This document shows, piece by piece, positions 1 to 9,982 of a stretch of 64,000 nucleotides of DNA (the first letter of the stretch is position 1; each line of letters begins with the position of its first letter). The position numbers were made by a program, and so were the translations under genes. The stretch spans positions 6,820,320-6,884,319 of the forward strand of contig NZ_AP022871.1 of assembly GCF_011764565.1 (NCBI RefSeq), read 5' to 3'. The notes beneath the pieces are model-generated. The model ran no database searches, was not told the DNA's origin, and worked only from the letters and a program-made list of their open reading frames with translations. The stretch comes from Phytohabitans suffuscus. Lineage in GTDB: Bacteria; Actinomycetota; Actinomycetes; Mycobacteriales; Micromonosporaceae.

Positions 1-2
1 TC

Positions 3-368
3 GAGTACGTGGGGCTGCCCGAGGCCCAGCTCAACCTCGCCCACGCCGTGATCCACCTCGCCACCGCGCCGAAGTCCAACTCGGCCACGGTCGCGATCGG
101 CAAGGCGATGGCCGACGTACGCGCGGGGCGGGGCGGCACCGTCCCCCGCCACCTGCGCGACGCGCACTACCCCGGCTCGCGGGGGCTGGGCCACGGCACG
201 GGTTACCGGTACCCGCACGACGACCCGCGCGGCGTTGTCACCCAGCAGTACGCTCCGGACGACCTGGCGGGCACCGACTACTACCGGCCCAGCGAGCACG
301 GCTCGGAGCGCGCGGTGGCGGCGCGCCTCCCCGCGCTCCGCCGGATCGTGCGAGGTGACAATGCGTAG
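3..368 (+). CDS. rarA: Replication-associated recombination protein A, C-terminal part (cut by window edge)
   Basis: The reading frame is open from the first full codon and encodes about 121 residues of the C-terminal helical and tetramerisation region of the RarA/MgsA AAA+ ATPase. Recognisable segments are the helical YVGLPEAQLNLAHAVIHLA, the APKSN turn, and the YPHDDP and TQQYAPDDL stretches near the end. RarA family proteins act at stalled replication forks and interact with clamp loader and SSB systems. The ATPase core (Walker A and B) lies upstream of the window and cannot be judged. The stop is TAG at 366-368. The following 120 bases hold no convincing gene. Confidence 0.88.
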   Translation, partial: EYVGLPEAQLNLAHAVIHLATAPKSNSATVAIGKAMADVRAGRGGTVPRHLRDAHYPGSRGLGHGTGYRYPHDDPRGVVTQQYAPDDLAGTDYYRPSEHGSERAVAARLPALRRIVRGDNA

Positions 369-488
369 GGAGGCTCTTGTCGGTGCTCTGTGGGGCACGG
401 TCGTACGCCCAGGTGGTGACGCGATCTTCGTCGGCGACGCCGCCGCACGCCTGCGCGGCGGCGCACGTCTCGGTAGGGGCGTGAGCGC

Positions 489-3400
489 ATGGTGAAGCGC
501 TGGGGCCGCGGAAAGGGCGAGGAGCCCGTCGACGAGCCGGTGAGCGGCGAGGAGACCGGCTGGCTCGACGACCTGCGCACCGCCAAGGAGGAAGGCGCCG
601 CGATCGGCCCGGGTGCCGCCGGCGCCTCCGCGTACGCGAAGCTCCCCACCGGCGACGAAGACGAGGACGACGCGGACGGCTGGTCCCCCGCGCCCCCGCG
701 CCGCGCCGAGGAGCCCGCCGGCCCGTCCGTGCCGCTGCCGAGCGCCCAGCGCGGCCAGCCCGCCCCGTTCGGCCCGGACGGCCCCGCCCCTGTTGTGCCC
801 GCCCCTGGTGTGCCACCCCGCGTCGCCGACCGCCCGACGATGCGCCGCCCGGCCGGTCCCGGTGGCCGCGAGGCCCTACCGCCCGCCGGCCCTCCGCTCG
901 TCCCCGGCCATCCGCTCGCGGCCGGCCCCGGTGCCGAGCCACCGCACCCGATGGCACCGCCCGGCTACGGCGAGCCACCCCCGCCCGGCTACGGCGAGCC
1001 GCCACCGCCCGCCCGTCGAGGCGACGGCGTGCGCGGCCGCTTCGACGACCCTTCCGGCGGTGCCTACACCGGCGCCCCACCGCGACGCGGCGAGTCCGGC
1101 GGCTTCGAGCAGGTCATGCCACTGGCCGGCCCGGACGGCGGCCGCTTCGACGGCGCCCCGCCCCGTCCCGGCGACGCGACCGACGTAAGCCGCCCCGGCG
1201 GCCCCGGCGACATCGCCGCAGGCCGGCGTGCCGCAGGCAGGCACGGCGACACCGGCGACGTGATGGATTCCGGTCGTCACGGCGGCACCGGCGACGTGAT
1301 GGGTGGCGCCCGGCATGGCGGCACCGGCGACATTATGGGCTCCGGTCGTCATGGCGGCACGGGTGACGCGATAGGTGGCGCCCGGCACGGCGGCACCGGT
1401 GACGTGATGGATTCCGGTCGTCACGGCGGCACAGGTGACGTGATGGGTGGCGCCCGGCACGGCGGCACCGCTGACGTCATGGGCTCCGAACGGCGCGGCG
1501 GTCCAGCTCGCCACGGTGACACCGGCGACATCGCCGCCTCCGGTCGCCACGGCGACACGGGAGACCTAAGCCGTCGCGATGACACGGGCGACGTCGGCCG
1601 GCGCGGTGACAGGGGAGACGTCGGCCGTCGCGGCGACGCGGGCGATGTCGGACGGCGCGGCGGACGTCACGGCGACACGGGTGACGTGACGGGCGGCGGC
1701 CGCCACGGCGGCACCGGCGACGTGATGGCTGGCGGCACGGGCGACGTCACCGGTGGACCCCGGCACGGTGGGGTTCCCGCTCCGGGCCGCCTGGGTGACA
1801 CCGGCGGCTTCCCGGCCGTACCACCCGCTGCCCGCCACGGTGAGCCGGAGCCACGGCGTCCCGACGGCGGCCCGCGCGGCCGCTTCGACGCCGTCCAGCC
1901 CGGTCAAGCCTTCCCGCTCCGCCACGGCGACGGCGCGGATGCCGCACCACCGCGCCACGGCGACGCCCCGCCCTACGGCGATCCCGCGCCGCCCCGACGC
2001 GGCGAGCCCCGCCACGGTGGGGCCGCACCGGGCCGGTTCGAGGACCCGCAGCCCGGTCGCTTCGCAGACGGGCCGCGGCACGGCGAGCCGGTACAGGCCC
2101 GCCCGGGCCCCGGCCGCCCGGAGCCCAACTCCGGTTCCTTCCAGGCGATGGGCGCCGCGGCGCCGGCCCGCCCGGCGGCGTTCGACCAGGGGCGCCCGGC
2201 GCCGGCCGTGGTCCCGCAGTCCGGCAACGCCCCCGACCTCCCGTCACCCACCCCCGATCTTCCGCGCGGCGGGGCACAGGGCCGCCACGACCGCCTCGAC
2301 GCCGCGGCGGACGGCGACGCCTCGCAGGTGCCCCTGACCGCCAGCCGCGCCTCCCGCCACGCCGACCCCACCTCCGCGGCACCCGCCGGCGCCGCGCCGG
2401 ACGCCCAGGCCGAGCCGCTCGCACCGCCGCGAAGCCGCTCCCGTACCGGTGGGCAGCGCACGGTCGCGCGGGGGAGCGGACCGGTGGCGGGGCACGCTCG
2501 CGCTGGGTAGACCAGGAGGCGACCGGCGGCGGCCCGCGCCCGCACGACCAGGCCGCCGCACCCGACGGCTGGGCCGAGCCCGACGCGCGCGCCGCGCAGG
2601 CGGTCCCGCCGGGCGCTCGCCCACCGATGCCCGACCTCCCACCGCCGGGCTACACCGACGGCCCGGACGGCACGCGCCGCCGCGCCCAGGGCGGACCAAT
2701 CGGCTACGACCCGGGCGACCAGGCCACCCCGGACGGTGCCCGCCGCCGTGGCGCGGCGGGCCTTGACACCGGAGACGTGACCGGCCCGGATGGCGGTCGC
2801 CGTCGCGGTGCCGCCGGCTACGACACAGGTGACGTGACTGCCCCGGATGGTGGTCGTCGCCGTGGTGCGGCGGGCCTTGACATCGGTGACGTGGCGGGCC
2901 CGGATGGTGGTCGCCGTCGTGACGCCGCAGGGTTGGACACCGGGGACGTGACCGGTCCGGACGGTGGGCGCCGCCGCGGTCGTGGTCAGGGCGGGCCAGC
3001 GGGCTACGACACCGGAGACGTCGCCGACCCCGATGGAGGGCGCCGCCGCGCGCCCGCTCAGGGCATGGGCGCCGAACGCGACCCGCGGCCGCCGGTGGAC
3101 GACGACTTGGACGGCTTCGCCGGACCGGGTGGCCGCCCGCGCGGCGGCCGTGGGGCAGGGCGACCGCGCCCGCCGATGGGCCAGGGCGCTCCCGACCCGC
3201 GTCGGGGACCCGGTCCCGCGCCCGTATCGGACGGCGGTCCGGGTGCACCGGCGGGCCGCGCCGTGCCGGTCGCTCCACCCGTGGTCCCGGGCCGGCAGGG
3301 CGCGACGCCACCGACCGGCCAGCGTGGCCGTGGTGGTGGCCGTCCGGGTGGCGGACGCCCCCCGGTGGACCAGGCAGGACCGGGCGCCCGCTTCGGGCCG

Positions 3401-5773
3401 GAGGCGCAGGCGGGTCCGCGCGGACCCTTTGGACCGGATGCCCCGCCGGGAGCACGCGGACCGTTCGGCCCCGAAGGCCCCCAGGGCCGGCCGGGCGCGC
3501 CTGACGGTCCCGGTATGGCGGAGGGTCCGGGCATGCCGTCCGGCTCGCGGGTACCCGGCGGACAGGGACGACCGCCCGGCCCCCGAGCGGGCGGCGGACC
3601 CGGCGGCATGGGCGCCGGACCAGGCATTCCAGGACCAGGCATTCCAGGACCAGGCATTCCAGGACCAGGTGCTCCAGGACCGAGCATTCCAGGACCGGGC
3701 ATTCCTGGACCGGGGATTCCAGGATCAGGCGTTCCAGCTCCAGGACGGGGCGTTTCAGGACCGGGCATCTCAGGACCCGGTGCGCAAGGACCGGGAGCCG
3801 GCGGCCCCGCGGTGCCGGGTGGACCCGATGGCCCGGGCATGCCTGGCGGGCCGGGTGTTCCGGGCGGGCCGCGGGTGCCGGGCGGCGGACCGCGCGCGGG
3901 CCGGGCCGGTGGGCGCGTGGCGCCGCCGGGTCAAGGGCTCGCGGACGGTCCGGGCATGCCTGACGGTCCCGGTATGCCGGCTGGTCCCGGTATGCCTGCG
4001 GGCCGGGTGCGGACACCGGACGCCGGGCCGCAGGACGGCATGCGTCCCGGTGGGCGTGGTGGACCCCTCGACGGGCTGGGCGGCGTGGACGGACCTGGCC
4101 GGCCGGCAGGTCCGCGCGGTCCGGCGGCGGGCGGCCCAGGACCGAGTGGCGCGGGCATGGCGAGCGTCCCCGTCCCCGGACCCCTACGCGGTCCTGGCGG
4201 ACGCGGGCCAGGCGGACCAGCGGGCCCCGGCCCCGGACCGGACGACCACGGCCCAGGCGGCCCCGGACCGGACGGCCGACCCCGAGGCGGAGCCCCGGAC
4301 GGCCGCGGACCCGGCAGCCTCGGGCCAGATGGACGCGGTCCAGGCGGCATGGGCCCGGATGGCCGCGGACCCGGCGGCCCCGGACTGGACGGACGCGGAC
4401 CCGGCGGCACGGGCCCGGCCGGACGCGGACCCGGCGCCATGGGACCGGATGGGCGCGGTTCCGGCGGCCCCGGACCGGATGGGCGCGGACCCGGTGGCAT
4501 CGGCCCGGCCGGGCGCGGTCCAGGTGGCGGCATGGGCCCGGATGGGCGCGGACCTGGCGGCCCCGGACCAGACGGACGTGGACCCGGCGGCCTCGGACCG
4601 GATGGACGCGGTCCAGGCGGCATAGGCCCGGCCGGACGCGGTTCCGGCGGCCTCGGACCGGATGGACGCGGTCCAGGCGGCATAGGCCCGGACGGACGCG
4701 GACCCAGCGGCCCCGGACCAGACGGACGTGGCCCAGGACAAGGACCAGGCCCGGGGCCAGGACCAGGCCCGGGACCGGTACGTGCGGCCGCCGCCGCGGC
4801 TGTCGTCCCGCCGGGAGCGGCCACCGTGGCCTCCCCGCCCGGGCGCGCAGGCGTACCCATGCCCGGCGGTGGGCCGGCCGGAGCGCGGGCTGGTCGTGCG
4901 GCGGCCGCTGCCGCGGTGCCGGTCGAGGGGCGGGTGGGACCGCCCGGTGGCCCGGTCGCGCCGCCGGGGAGCCCGGTCGGTGGTGATGGGGAGCCGGTCG
5001 CCGTCGCGCGCGCGTCGGTCGTGCCGCCTGCCGAGGCGCCCGTGCGGGGGACCCGTCCGGCGGTACCGGTCAAGGGAGCGGGTGACGGACCTGATCCCGT
5101 ACCCGATGAGTCGCTGGACCGCGACGGTGGTCCCGGGCCCGGGGAGGCCCGGGAGCAGCGGACCTGGCGCCTTGTCGCCCTTGTGGTCGCGAGCCTGATC
5201 GTGCTGGGGGCGCTGCCGCTCTACTTCGGCATCCGCACCGCCACGCGCGACCCGGTCCTGAACTCGCTCGACGCCCTCAGCGTGCCGGCGTGGGCGGCCG
5301 AAAACGCGCAGGACGCGGTGAGCGGGAGCCGGTGGTGCCTTGTGGACTGCCGCTTCCGGGAGCGTACGGCGCAGTCGCTGCAGGGGCCGGACGAGACCAC
5401 CCAGGTGTACGAGGCGGCGCTCAACGAGGCCGGCTGGCGGCGCTGGGAGGCGGCGAAGATGTGCCCCGAGCAGCCGGTGCCGGGCCACTACACGTGCTGG
5501 CGGCGAGACGAGCTGACGCTCGACCTGTGGGTGCGGCCGCCCTCCTGCGCGCAGCAGCCGGCAGACGGGGTCACGCCGCCGGCGACGCCTCCGCCGGCCG
5601 GGCCGGGTGGTACGTGCGACGGTTCGGTGGTATCGGTGAAGGTGCGCAACGCCATCGACGACGACCGGGTCAGGTCCGGGCCGAGCACCGATCCTTCGCT
5701 GACCGGTGAGGACCCGGATCCGGTGTTCACCGACGATCCGCTGCTGGACGATCCGGCGCCGACTACCTCCTGA
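489..5773 (+). CDS. Giant low-complexity single-pass membrane protein (frameshifted in this sequence)
   Basis: I do not recognise a family. Two open frames (489-2510 and on to 5773) join if one G is restored in the G run at 2470-2474, giving about 1761 residues. The first ~1550 residues are Pro/Gly/Arg/Asp-rich and probably disordered, with four repeat blocks: 12-residue RHGGTGDVM units, 19-residue GLDTGDVTGPDGGRRR units, elastin-like IPGPG pentads, and 10-residue GPDGRGPGG units. One hydrophobic helix (VALVVASLIVLGALPLYFG, near residue 1560) follows a basic stretch, so the repeats should be cytoplasmic. About 185 residues with six Cys (WCLVDC, MCPEQP, HYTCW, PSC, GTC) would lie outside. An acidic N-terminus (GDEDEDDADGW) precedes the repeats. 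Placed between rarA and a DUF948 gene. Function unknown. Confidence 0.7.
1239..1770 (+). repeat. In-frame 36-bp repeats encoding RHGGTGDVM units
   Basis: About a dozen imperfect 12-residue units (RHGGTGDVMDSG, RHGGTGDVMGGA and variants with D for G) run in tandem inside the giant protein gene. The middle of the block degenerates into shorter TGDVGRRGD units. All changes keep the frame, which supports real coding. Confidence 0.85.
2752..3057 (+). repeat. In-frame 57-bp repeats encoding GLDTGDVTGPDGGRRR units
   Basis: Five 19-residue units, consensus AAG(L/Y)DTGDVTGPDGGRRRG, with mostly silent or conservative differences. The TGDV core is shared with the block at 1239-1770, suggesting both grew from one ancestral unit. 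They lie downstream of the frameshift and fix the correct frame there. Confidence 0.85.
3622..3745 (+). repeat. 15-bp tandem repeats encoding elastin-like IPGPG pentads
   Basis: A 15-bp unit (ccaggaccaggcatt) repeats about eight times with decay toward the 3' end. It encodes GIPGP/IPGPG pentapeptides that resemble the VPGXG pattern of elastin-like polypeptides rather than a collagen G-X-Y triplet. Confidence 0.85.
4308..4745 (+). repeat. 30-bp tandem repeats encoding GPDGRGPGG units
   Basis: About fifteen 10-residue units, GPDGRGPGGX or GPAGRGPGGX with X varying (M, L, I, P, T), follow one another. The period of ten excludes a collagen triplet helix. The block ends in a short GPGPG run before an Ala-rich linker. 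Confidence 0.85.
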
Positions 5774-5848
5774 CCCGGCGGCTGGCCGTCACTGACGGTA
5801 GGGTCTGCACGTTGGCGGATTGGGGTGTCTGGGCGGAGGAGGACGCGC

Positions 5849-6328
5849 GTGGACGGTTGGGAAGTCGCGCTGCTGGTGTTGGCGGGTGCGTTTCTGATGC
5901 TCGCGCTGGCGCTGGTGGTGCCGATCCTGCGCCTGCGGCACACAGTGGACGCGGCGACGCGCGCCATCAACGACATCAACGAGCGCACCGCGCCTCTGCT
6001 GGGCAACGTCAATACGACGGTCCTGGGCGTCAACGAGGCACTGGGGCAGGTGCACACCACGTTGGACGGTGTGAATCTCCAACTGGCCAAGGTGGACACG
6101 ATCACCGGCCACGCGCAGAGCGTCACGGCCAACGTGGCCAACCTGGCCACGGTCGTCTCGTCCGCGGCGGCCAACCCGCTGGTCAAGGTCGCCGCGTTCG
6201 GGTACGGGGTGCGCCGGGCGGCCGCGGCCCGCCGCCACGCGGACGAGGAGCGCGAGGTGCGCACCACCCTCAAGCAGCAGCGCAAGGCGGCCCGCGCCGC
6301 CCGCAAGGCAGGACAGGTCACCGGCTGA
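5849..6328 (+). CDS. DUF948 domain membrane protein
   Basis: A protein of about 159 residues with an N-terminal membrane helix (VALLVLAGAFLMLALALVVP) followed by a long amphipathic helical region with Asn/Thr/Val heptad-like spacing (INDINERTAPLLGNVNTTV), typical of DUF948. The C-terminus is strongly basic (TLKQQRKAARAARKAGQ). GTG 5849 is preferred over GTG 5825 because a strong GGAGGAGGA sits at 5835-5843. DUF948 proteins are widespread in Gram-positives next to alaS; their role is not established. It forms a compact unit with the next small gene and alaS. Confidence 0.82.
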   Translation: MDGWEVALLVLAGAFLMLALALVVPILRLRHTVDAATRAINDINERTAPLLGNVNTTVLGVNEALGQVHTTLDGVNLQLAKVDTITGHAQSVTANVANLATVVSSAAANPLVKVAAFGYGVRRAAAARRHADEEREVRTTLKQQRKAARAARKAGQVTG

Positions 6329-6394
6329 CCCCCGGGGTCGAAGCGAGAGACCCCGGCACCGGGCGTGGTCGGCCGGACGGGAAGGATGGACGCC

Positions 6395-6691
6395 ATGAGG
6401 CGGTTGCTCTGGTTGGGTATCGGACTGGCGGTGGGCGCGCTGGTCGTGCGCAAGGTCTCGCAGCGGGCCCAGTCGTACACACCGGGCGGCATCGCCGCGT
6501 CGCTCTCGGAATCCGCTGGCGGGCTCGTGGAGTCCGTGCGTAGCTTCGTGGATGACGTCCGCGAGGGCATGGCCGAGCGCGAGCAGCAGATCCACGAGGC
6601 GATCGAGGCGGGCGTCCACTTCGAGGACGACCTCGACCAAGACATCGACGAAGACTTCGACGAGCTCATGACACGGGAAGGCAACCGATGA
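6395..6691 (+). CDS. Small membrane protein upstream of alaS
   Basis: About 98 residues: an N-terminal helix (LLWLGIGLAVGALVV) followed by basic residues, then an acidic C-terminal half (HFEDDLDQDIDEDFDEL). ATG 6395 has GGAAGGA 8 bases upstream; an in-frame ATG at 6386 is possible. The stop overlaps the alaS start as ATGA, so translation is probably coupled. This small protein is commonly found between the DUF948 gene and alaS in actinobacteria; no function can be read from sequence. Confidence 0.75.
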   Translation: MRRLLWLGIGLAVGALVVRKVSQRAQSYTPGGIAASLSESAGGLVESVRSFVDDVREGMAEREQQIHEAIEAGVHFEDDLDQDIDEDFDELMTREGNR

Positions 6692-9372
6692 AGACGGCGG
6701 AGATCAAGCGGCGGTTTCTGGCCCATTTCGCGGCCAATGGGCACACGGTCGTGCCGTCCGCTGCTCTGCCTGCCATCGATGACCCGAACCTGCTGTTCAT
6801 CAACGCGGGCATGGTGCAGTTCGTGCCGTACTTTCTGGGGCAGCGCACGCCGCCGTACCCGCGTGCGGTGAGTGTGCAGAAGTGTATCCGTACGCCGGAC
6901 ATCGACGAGGTCGGCAAGACGTCTCGGCATGGCACGTTTTTCCAGATGAACGGCAACTTCTCGTTCGGTGACTACTTCAAGGAAGGTGCCATTCCGCTGG
7001 CGTGGGAGCTTTCCACCAAGCCGGTGTCCGGGGGTGGCTTCGGGCTCGACGGTGACAGGATCTGGGCGACCGTCTATCTGGATGACGATGAGGCGATTGA
7101 GATCTGGCACAAGACCGTCGGTCTGCCGATGGAGCGGATCGTGCGCCGGGGTAAGCGGGACAACTACTGGTCGATGGGGATTCCCGGTCCGGCGGGTCCG
7201 TGTTCGGAGTTGTACTACGACCGTGGTCCGGACTACGGGCCGGGCGGTGGCCCGGATGTCGACGAGGACCGTTTTCTGGAGTTCTGGAACCTTGTCTTCA
7301 TGCAGTACGAGATCGCCGATGTGAAGTCGAAGGAGGACTTCCGGGTCGTCCGCGAGCTGCCGAAGAAGAACATCGACACCGGTATGGGCCTGGAGCGGAT
7401 CGCCTCGATCCTGCAGGGTGTGGACAACCTGTACGAGATCGATGAGGTGCGCCCGATCCTGGCGCTGGCGGCGGAGCTGACCGGCCGGGAGTACGGCGCG
7501 AGGTCCGGCCATGTGGCGGGGGAGTCGCACCCCGATGACGTGCGGCTGCGGGTGATCGCCGACCATGTGCGCACCGCGCTGGTGCTGATCGGTGACGGGG
7601 TCACGCCGTCCAACGAGGGCCGCGGCTATGTGCTGCGCCGTATCATGCGCCGGGCGGTCCGGTCGATCCGGCTGCTTGGCTGGCAGGAGCCGGCGCTGCC
7701 GCTGCTGCTGCCGGTGGCGCGCGACTGCATGTCGCCGTCCTATCCGGAGCTGGCGACCGACTTCGACCGGATCTCGCAGTACGCGTACGCGGAGGAGGAT
7801 GCGTTCCTGTCCACGCTGCGGGCGGGTACGACGATCCTGGACACCGCGATCTCGACGGCCAGGCAGCAGGGCAGCCCGACGCTGTCCGGTGACCAGGCGT
7901 TCGCGCTGCACGACACGTACGGTTTCCCGATCGACCTCACCCTGGAGGTCGCGGCGGAGCAGGGGCTCACGGTCGACTCCGAGGGCTTCCGCGCTCTGAT
8001 GGCGGACCAGCGGGCGCGGGCGAAGGCGGACGCGCGGGCGCGCAAGACCGGCCACGCCGACCTCTCCGCATACCGTTCGGCGCTGGACGCCGGCGGCCCG
8101 GTCGAGTTCACCGGGTACCACGAGGTGGCCCGCGAGTCGCGGGTGCGCTCGGTGCTCGGCGCGGGCGGCGTGGCGCTGCCCGCGGCGGGCGAGGGCGAGC
8201 AGATCGAGCTGGTGCTCGACGCCACCCCGTTCTACGCCGAGGGCGGCGGCCAGCAGGCCGACCAGGGCATCATCACCGTCGGCGACGGCCAGGTCGAGAT
8301 CGTCGACGTCCAGCAGCCGCTGCCCGGCCTGATCGTCCACAAGGCACGCGTGGTGCGCGGCGAGGTCCGTGCGGGCGACACCGGGTACGCGGAGATCGAC
8401 GTCACCCGCCGCAAGGCGATCTCGCGGTCACACACCGCCACCCACCTGGTGCACCAGACGATGCGCAACTTCCTCGGCGAGTCGGCGACCCAGGCGGGCT
8501 CGCTCAACGCGCCGGGCCGGCTCCGCTTCGACTTCAACACGCCCGGCGCGGTGCCGGCGAGCGTCCTGCACGACGTCGAGCAGCAGGTCAACGAGGTGCT
8601 GCTCGGCGACCTGGAGGTGCACGCGTTCATCACCTCGCAGGAGGAGGCGCGGCGGCTGGGCGCGATGGCGCTGTTCGGCGAGAAGTACGGCGACGAGGTG
8701 CGCGTCGTCGAGGTCGGCGACTACGCCCGCGAGCTGTGCGGCGGCACCCACGTGGCCCGCTCCGGCCAGCTCGGCCTGGTCAAGATCCTGTCCGAGGCGT
8801 CGATCGGCTCCGGCGTCCGCCGCGTCGAGGCGCTGGTCGGCATCGACGCGTTCGGCTACCTCGCGCGCGAGCACCTGCTGGTGTCCCGGCTGGCCGAGCT
8901 CTACCGCGTGCCCAACGAGCAGGTCGCCGAGCGGGTCGAGCAGACCGTGACCCAGCTGCGCGACGCGGAAAAGGAGCTGGAGAAGCTCCGCGCCCAGCTC
9001 GTACTGGGCGGTGCGGCCTCACTGGCGGCGTCGGCCCGCGAGGTGGGCGGCATCGCGTACGTGGGCACCGAGGCACCCGAGGGCGCCGGCGGCAACGACG
9101 TACGCACCCTGGCCCAGGAGATCCGCGGCAAGATCGACCCCGCCCGCCCCGCGGTGGTCGCCGTGGCAGCCCGCGCCGGCGGCAAGGCATCGCTGGTGGT
9201 CGCCGTCAACCAGTCCGCCCGCGGCCGCGGCGTCTCCGCCTCCGACCTGGTCAAGGGCGCCCTGTCCGGCCGCGGCGGCGGCAGCCCCGACCTGGCCCAG
9301 GGCGGCGGCCTCCCCGCCTCCGAGGCGCCGCGCCTGCTGGCGTCGGTCGAGCACTCACTCACCACCGCCTAG
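6688..9372 (+). CDS. alaS: Alanine--tRNA ligase
   Basis: Full-length 894-residue AlaRS, charging tRNA-Ala in the cytoplasm. The N-terminus (KRRFLAHFAANGHTVVPSA) and class II catalytic core (FINAGMVQFVPYF, HGTFFQMNGNFSFGDYFKE) are intact. The editing domain has both zinc-binding motifs, HTATH (H582, H586) and CGGTH (C684, H688), and a C-Ala-like tail follows. Start ATG 6688 overlaps the upstream stop by four bases. In related genomes ruvX follows closely; here 1.29 kb of repeats intervene. No frame problem is seen despite length. Confidence 0.98.
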   Translation: MKTAEIKRRFLAHFAANGHTVVPSAALPAIDDPNLLFINAGMVQFVPYFLGQRTPPYPRAVSVQKCIRTPDIDEVGKTSRHGTFFQMNGNFSFGDYFKEGAIPLAWELSTKPVSGGGFGLDGDRIWATVYLDDDEAIEIWHKTVGLPMERIVRRGKRDNYWSMGIPGPAGPCSELYYDRGPDYGPGGGPDVDEDRFLEFWNLVFMQYEIADVKSKEDFRVVRELPKKNIDTGMGLERIASILQGVDNLYEIDEVRPILALAAELTGREYGARSGHVAGESHPDDVRLRVIADHVRTALVLIGDGVTPSNEGRGYVLRRIMRRAVRSIRLLGWQEPALPLLLPVARDCMSPSYPELATDFDRISQYAYAEEDAFLSTLRAGTTILDTAISTARQQGSPTLSGDQAFALHDTYGFPIDLTLEVAAEQGLTVDSEGFRALMADQRARAKADARARKTGHADLSAYRSALDAGGPVEFTGYHEVARESRVRSVLGAGGVALPAAGEGEQIELVLDATPFYAEGGGQQADQGIITVGDGQVEIVDVQQPLPGLIVHKARVVRGEVRAGDTGYAEIDVTRRKAISRSHTATHLVHQTMRNFLGESATQAGSLNAPGRLRFDFNTPGAVPASVLHDVEQQVNEVLLGDLEVHAFITSQEEARRLGAMALFGEKYGDEVRVVEVGDYARELCGGTHVARSGQLGLVKILSEASIGSGVRRVEALVGIDAFGYLAREHLLVSRLAELYRVPNEQVAERVEQTVTQLRDAEKELEKLRAQLVLGGAASLAASAREVGGIAYVGTEAPEGAGGNDVRTLAQEIRGKIDPARPAVVAVAARAGGKASLVVAVNQSARGRGVSASDLVKGALSGRGGGSPDLAQGGGLPASEAPRLLASVEHSLTTA

Positions 9373-9388
9373 CGCGGGCGCCTTCTCC

Positions 9389-9419
9389 GTGCGGTGGCCA
9401 CCGTGGGTGGTCACCGCAC
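9389..9419 (+). terminator. Hairpin after alaS
   Basis: Stem arms gtgcggtggccacc and ggtggtcaccgcac pair with one mismatch around a three-base loop, 16 bases after the alaS stop. No U-tract follows, as is usual for actinobacterial hairpin terminators. Confidence 0.6.
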
Positions 9420-9442
9420 AGGATCCTTTCAAGAGCGTTTGA

Positions 9443-9765
9443 GCTGCCGCGACGTCCGCGGTGGTCCAGACCGCTGCTCCCGCAGCCTCACCCTCCGCGC
9501 TTCACAACCAACCCGGGCTGGTCGCTGTCGACCCGCCAGCCCAGCCCTCCCGGCCGTGGGCCGGGTGTCCCGTTGGGGGTTGATCAGGGACTTCGTGGGC
9601 GTGTCGGCCGGCGTGTCCCGCCATAAAGTCCCTGATCAACAGCAGCCCTGGCCCGTGCGGGCGCGATCGACGGTCACCCCCGCCGCCCGGTGGGCGGGGT
9701 TGGGTCGTGTGACGCGCAGGGCGAGGCCGCGGGAGCGGCGGTCTGGGCCCCAGTGCCACTCGGCC
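9443..9765 (+). repeat. Interspersed module A, copy 1
   Basis: Non-coding segment starting ctgccgcgacgtccgcgg and ending ccactcggcc. It recurs inverted at 44090-44444, with the 62-bp palindrome at its centre. Shorter pieces of its outer end occur at 16161-16192, 43327-43370, 49774-49850 and 49995-50032. No reading frame is conserved between copies, so I read it as a repeat, not a gene. Confidence 0.75.
9578..9639. repeat. 62-bp palindromic repeat, copy 1
   Basis: Outer arms gttgatcagggactt and its complement enclose an imperfectly paired inner part centred on cggccg. The whole 62 bases match the inverted copy at 44262-44323 at 61 positions. A third copy enters the right edge of the window at 63951. 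Confidence 0.9.
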
Positions 9766-9982
9766 TAGTTTGACCAAGGCGGGTGGGCTGCGGATTCTGA
9801 GGCGGTGCGGAGTGCCACGAACGGTCGAGGGTTCGTCGTGCTCCCTGTGCACCCTTTCGGCGTCAGGTCCAGGTGTGCGCGTAGATCGACTGGATAGTGG
9901 ACTGGTCAAGATCCGAACAAACCTGGAGCTTTGCGGCATCCGGCTGCCGGTGAGGCAGCAAGACCAAGAGTGTTGCTGCCTC
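9766..9982 (+). repeat. Interspersed module B, copy 1
   Basis: About 190 bases plus a terminal hairpin (gaggcagcaa at 9952-9961 and ttgctgcctc at 9973-9982). It matches the reverse strand of 43450-43654, including the core tagatcgactggat and tcaagatccgaacaaac. Directly abuts module A at the point where the second locus carries the 435-bp element. Confidence 0.75.

Noticed and set aside
1239..1770. CRISPR-like regularly spaced repeats
   Set aside because: Repeats are contiguous, encode protein units in frame and have no unique spacers; they lie inside a long gene.
4308..4745. Collagen-like protein
   Set aside because: The period is ten residues (GPDGRGPGGX), not G-X-Y triplets, and the earlier block is a pentad repeat.
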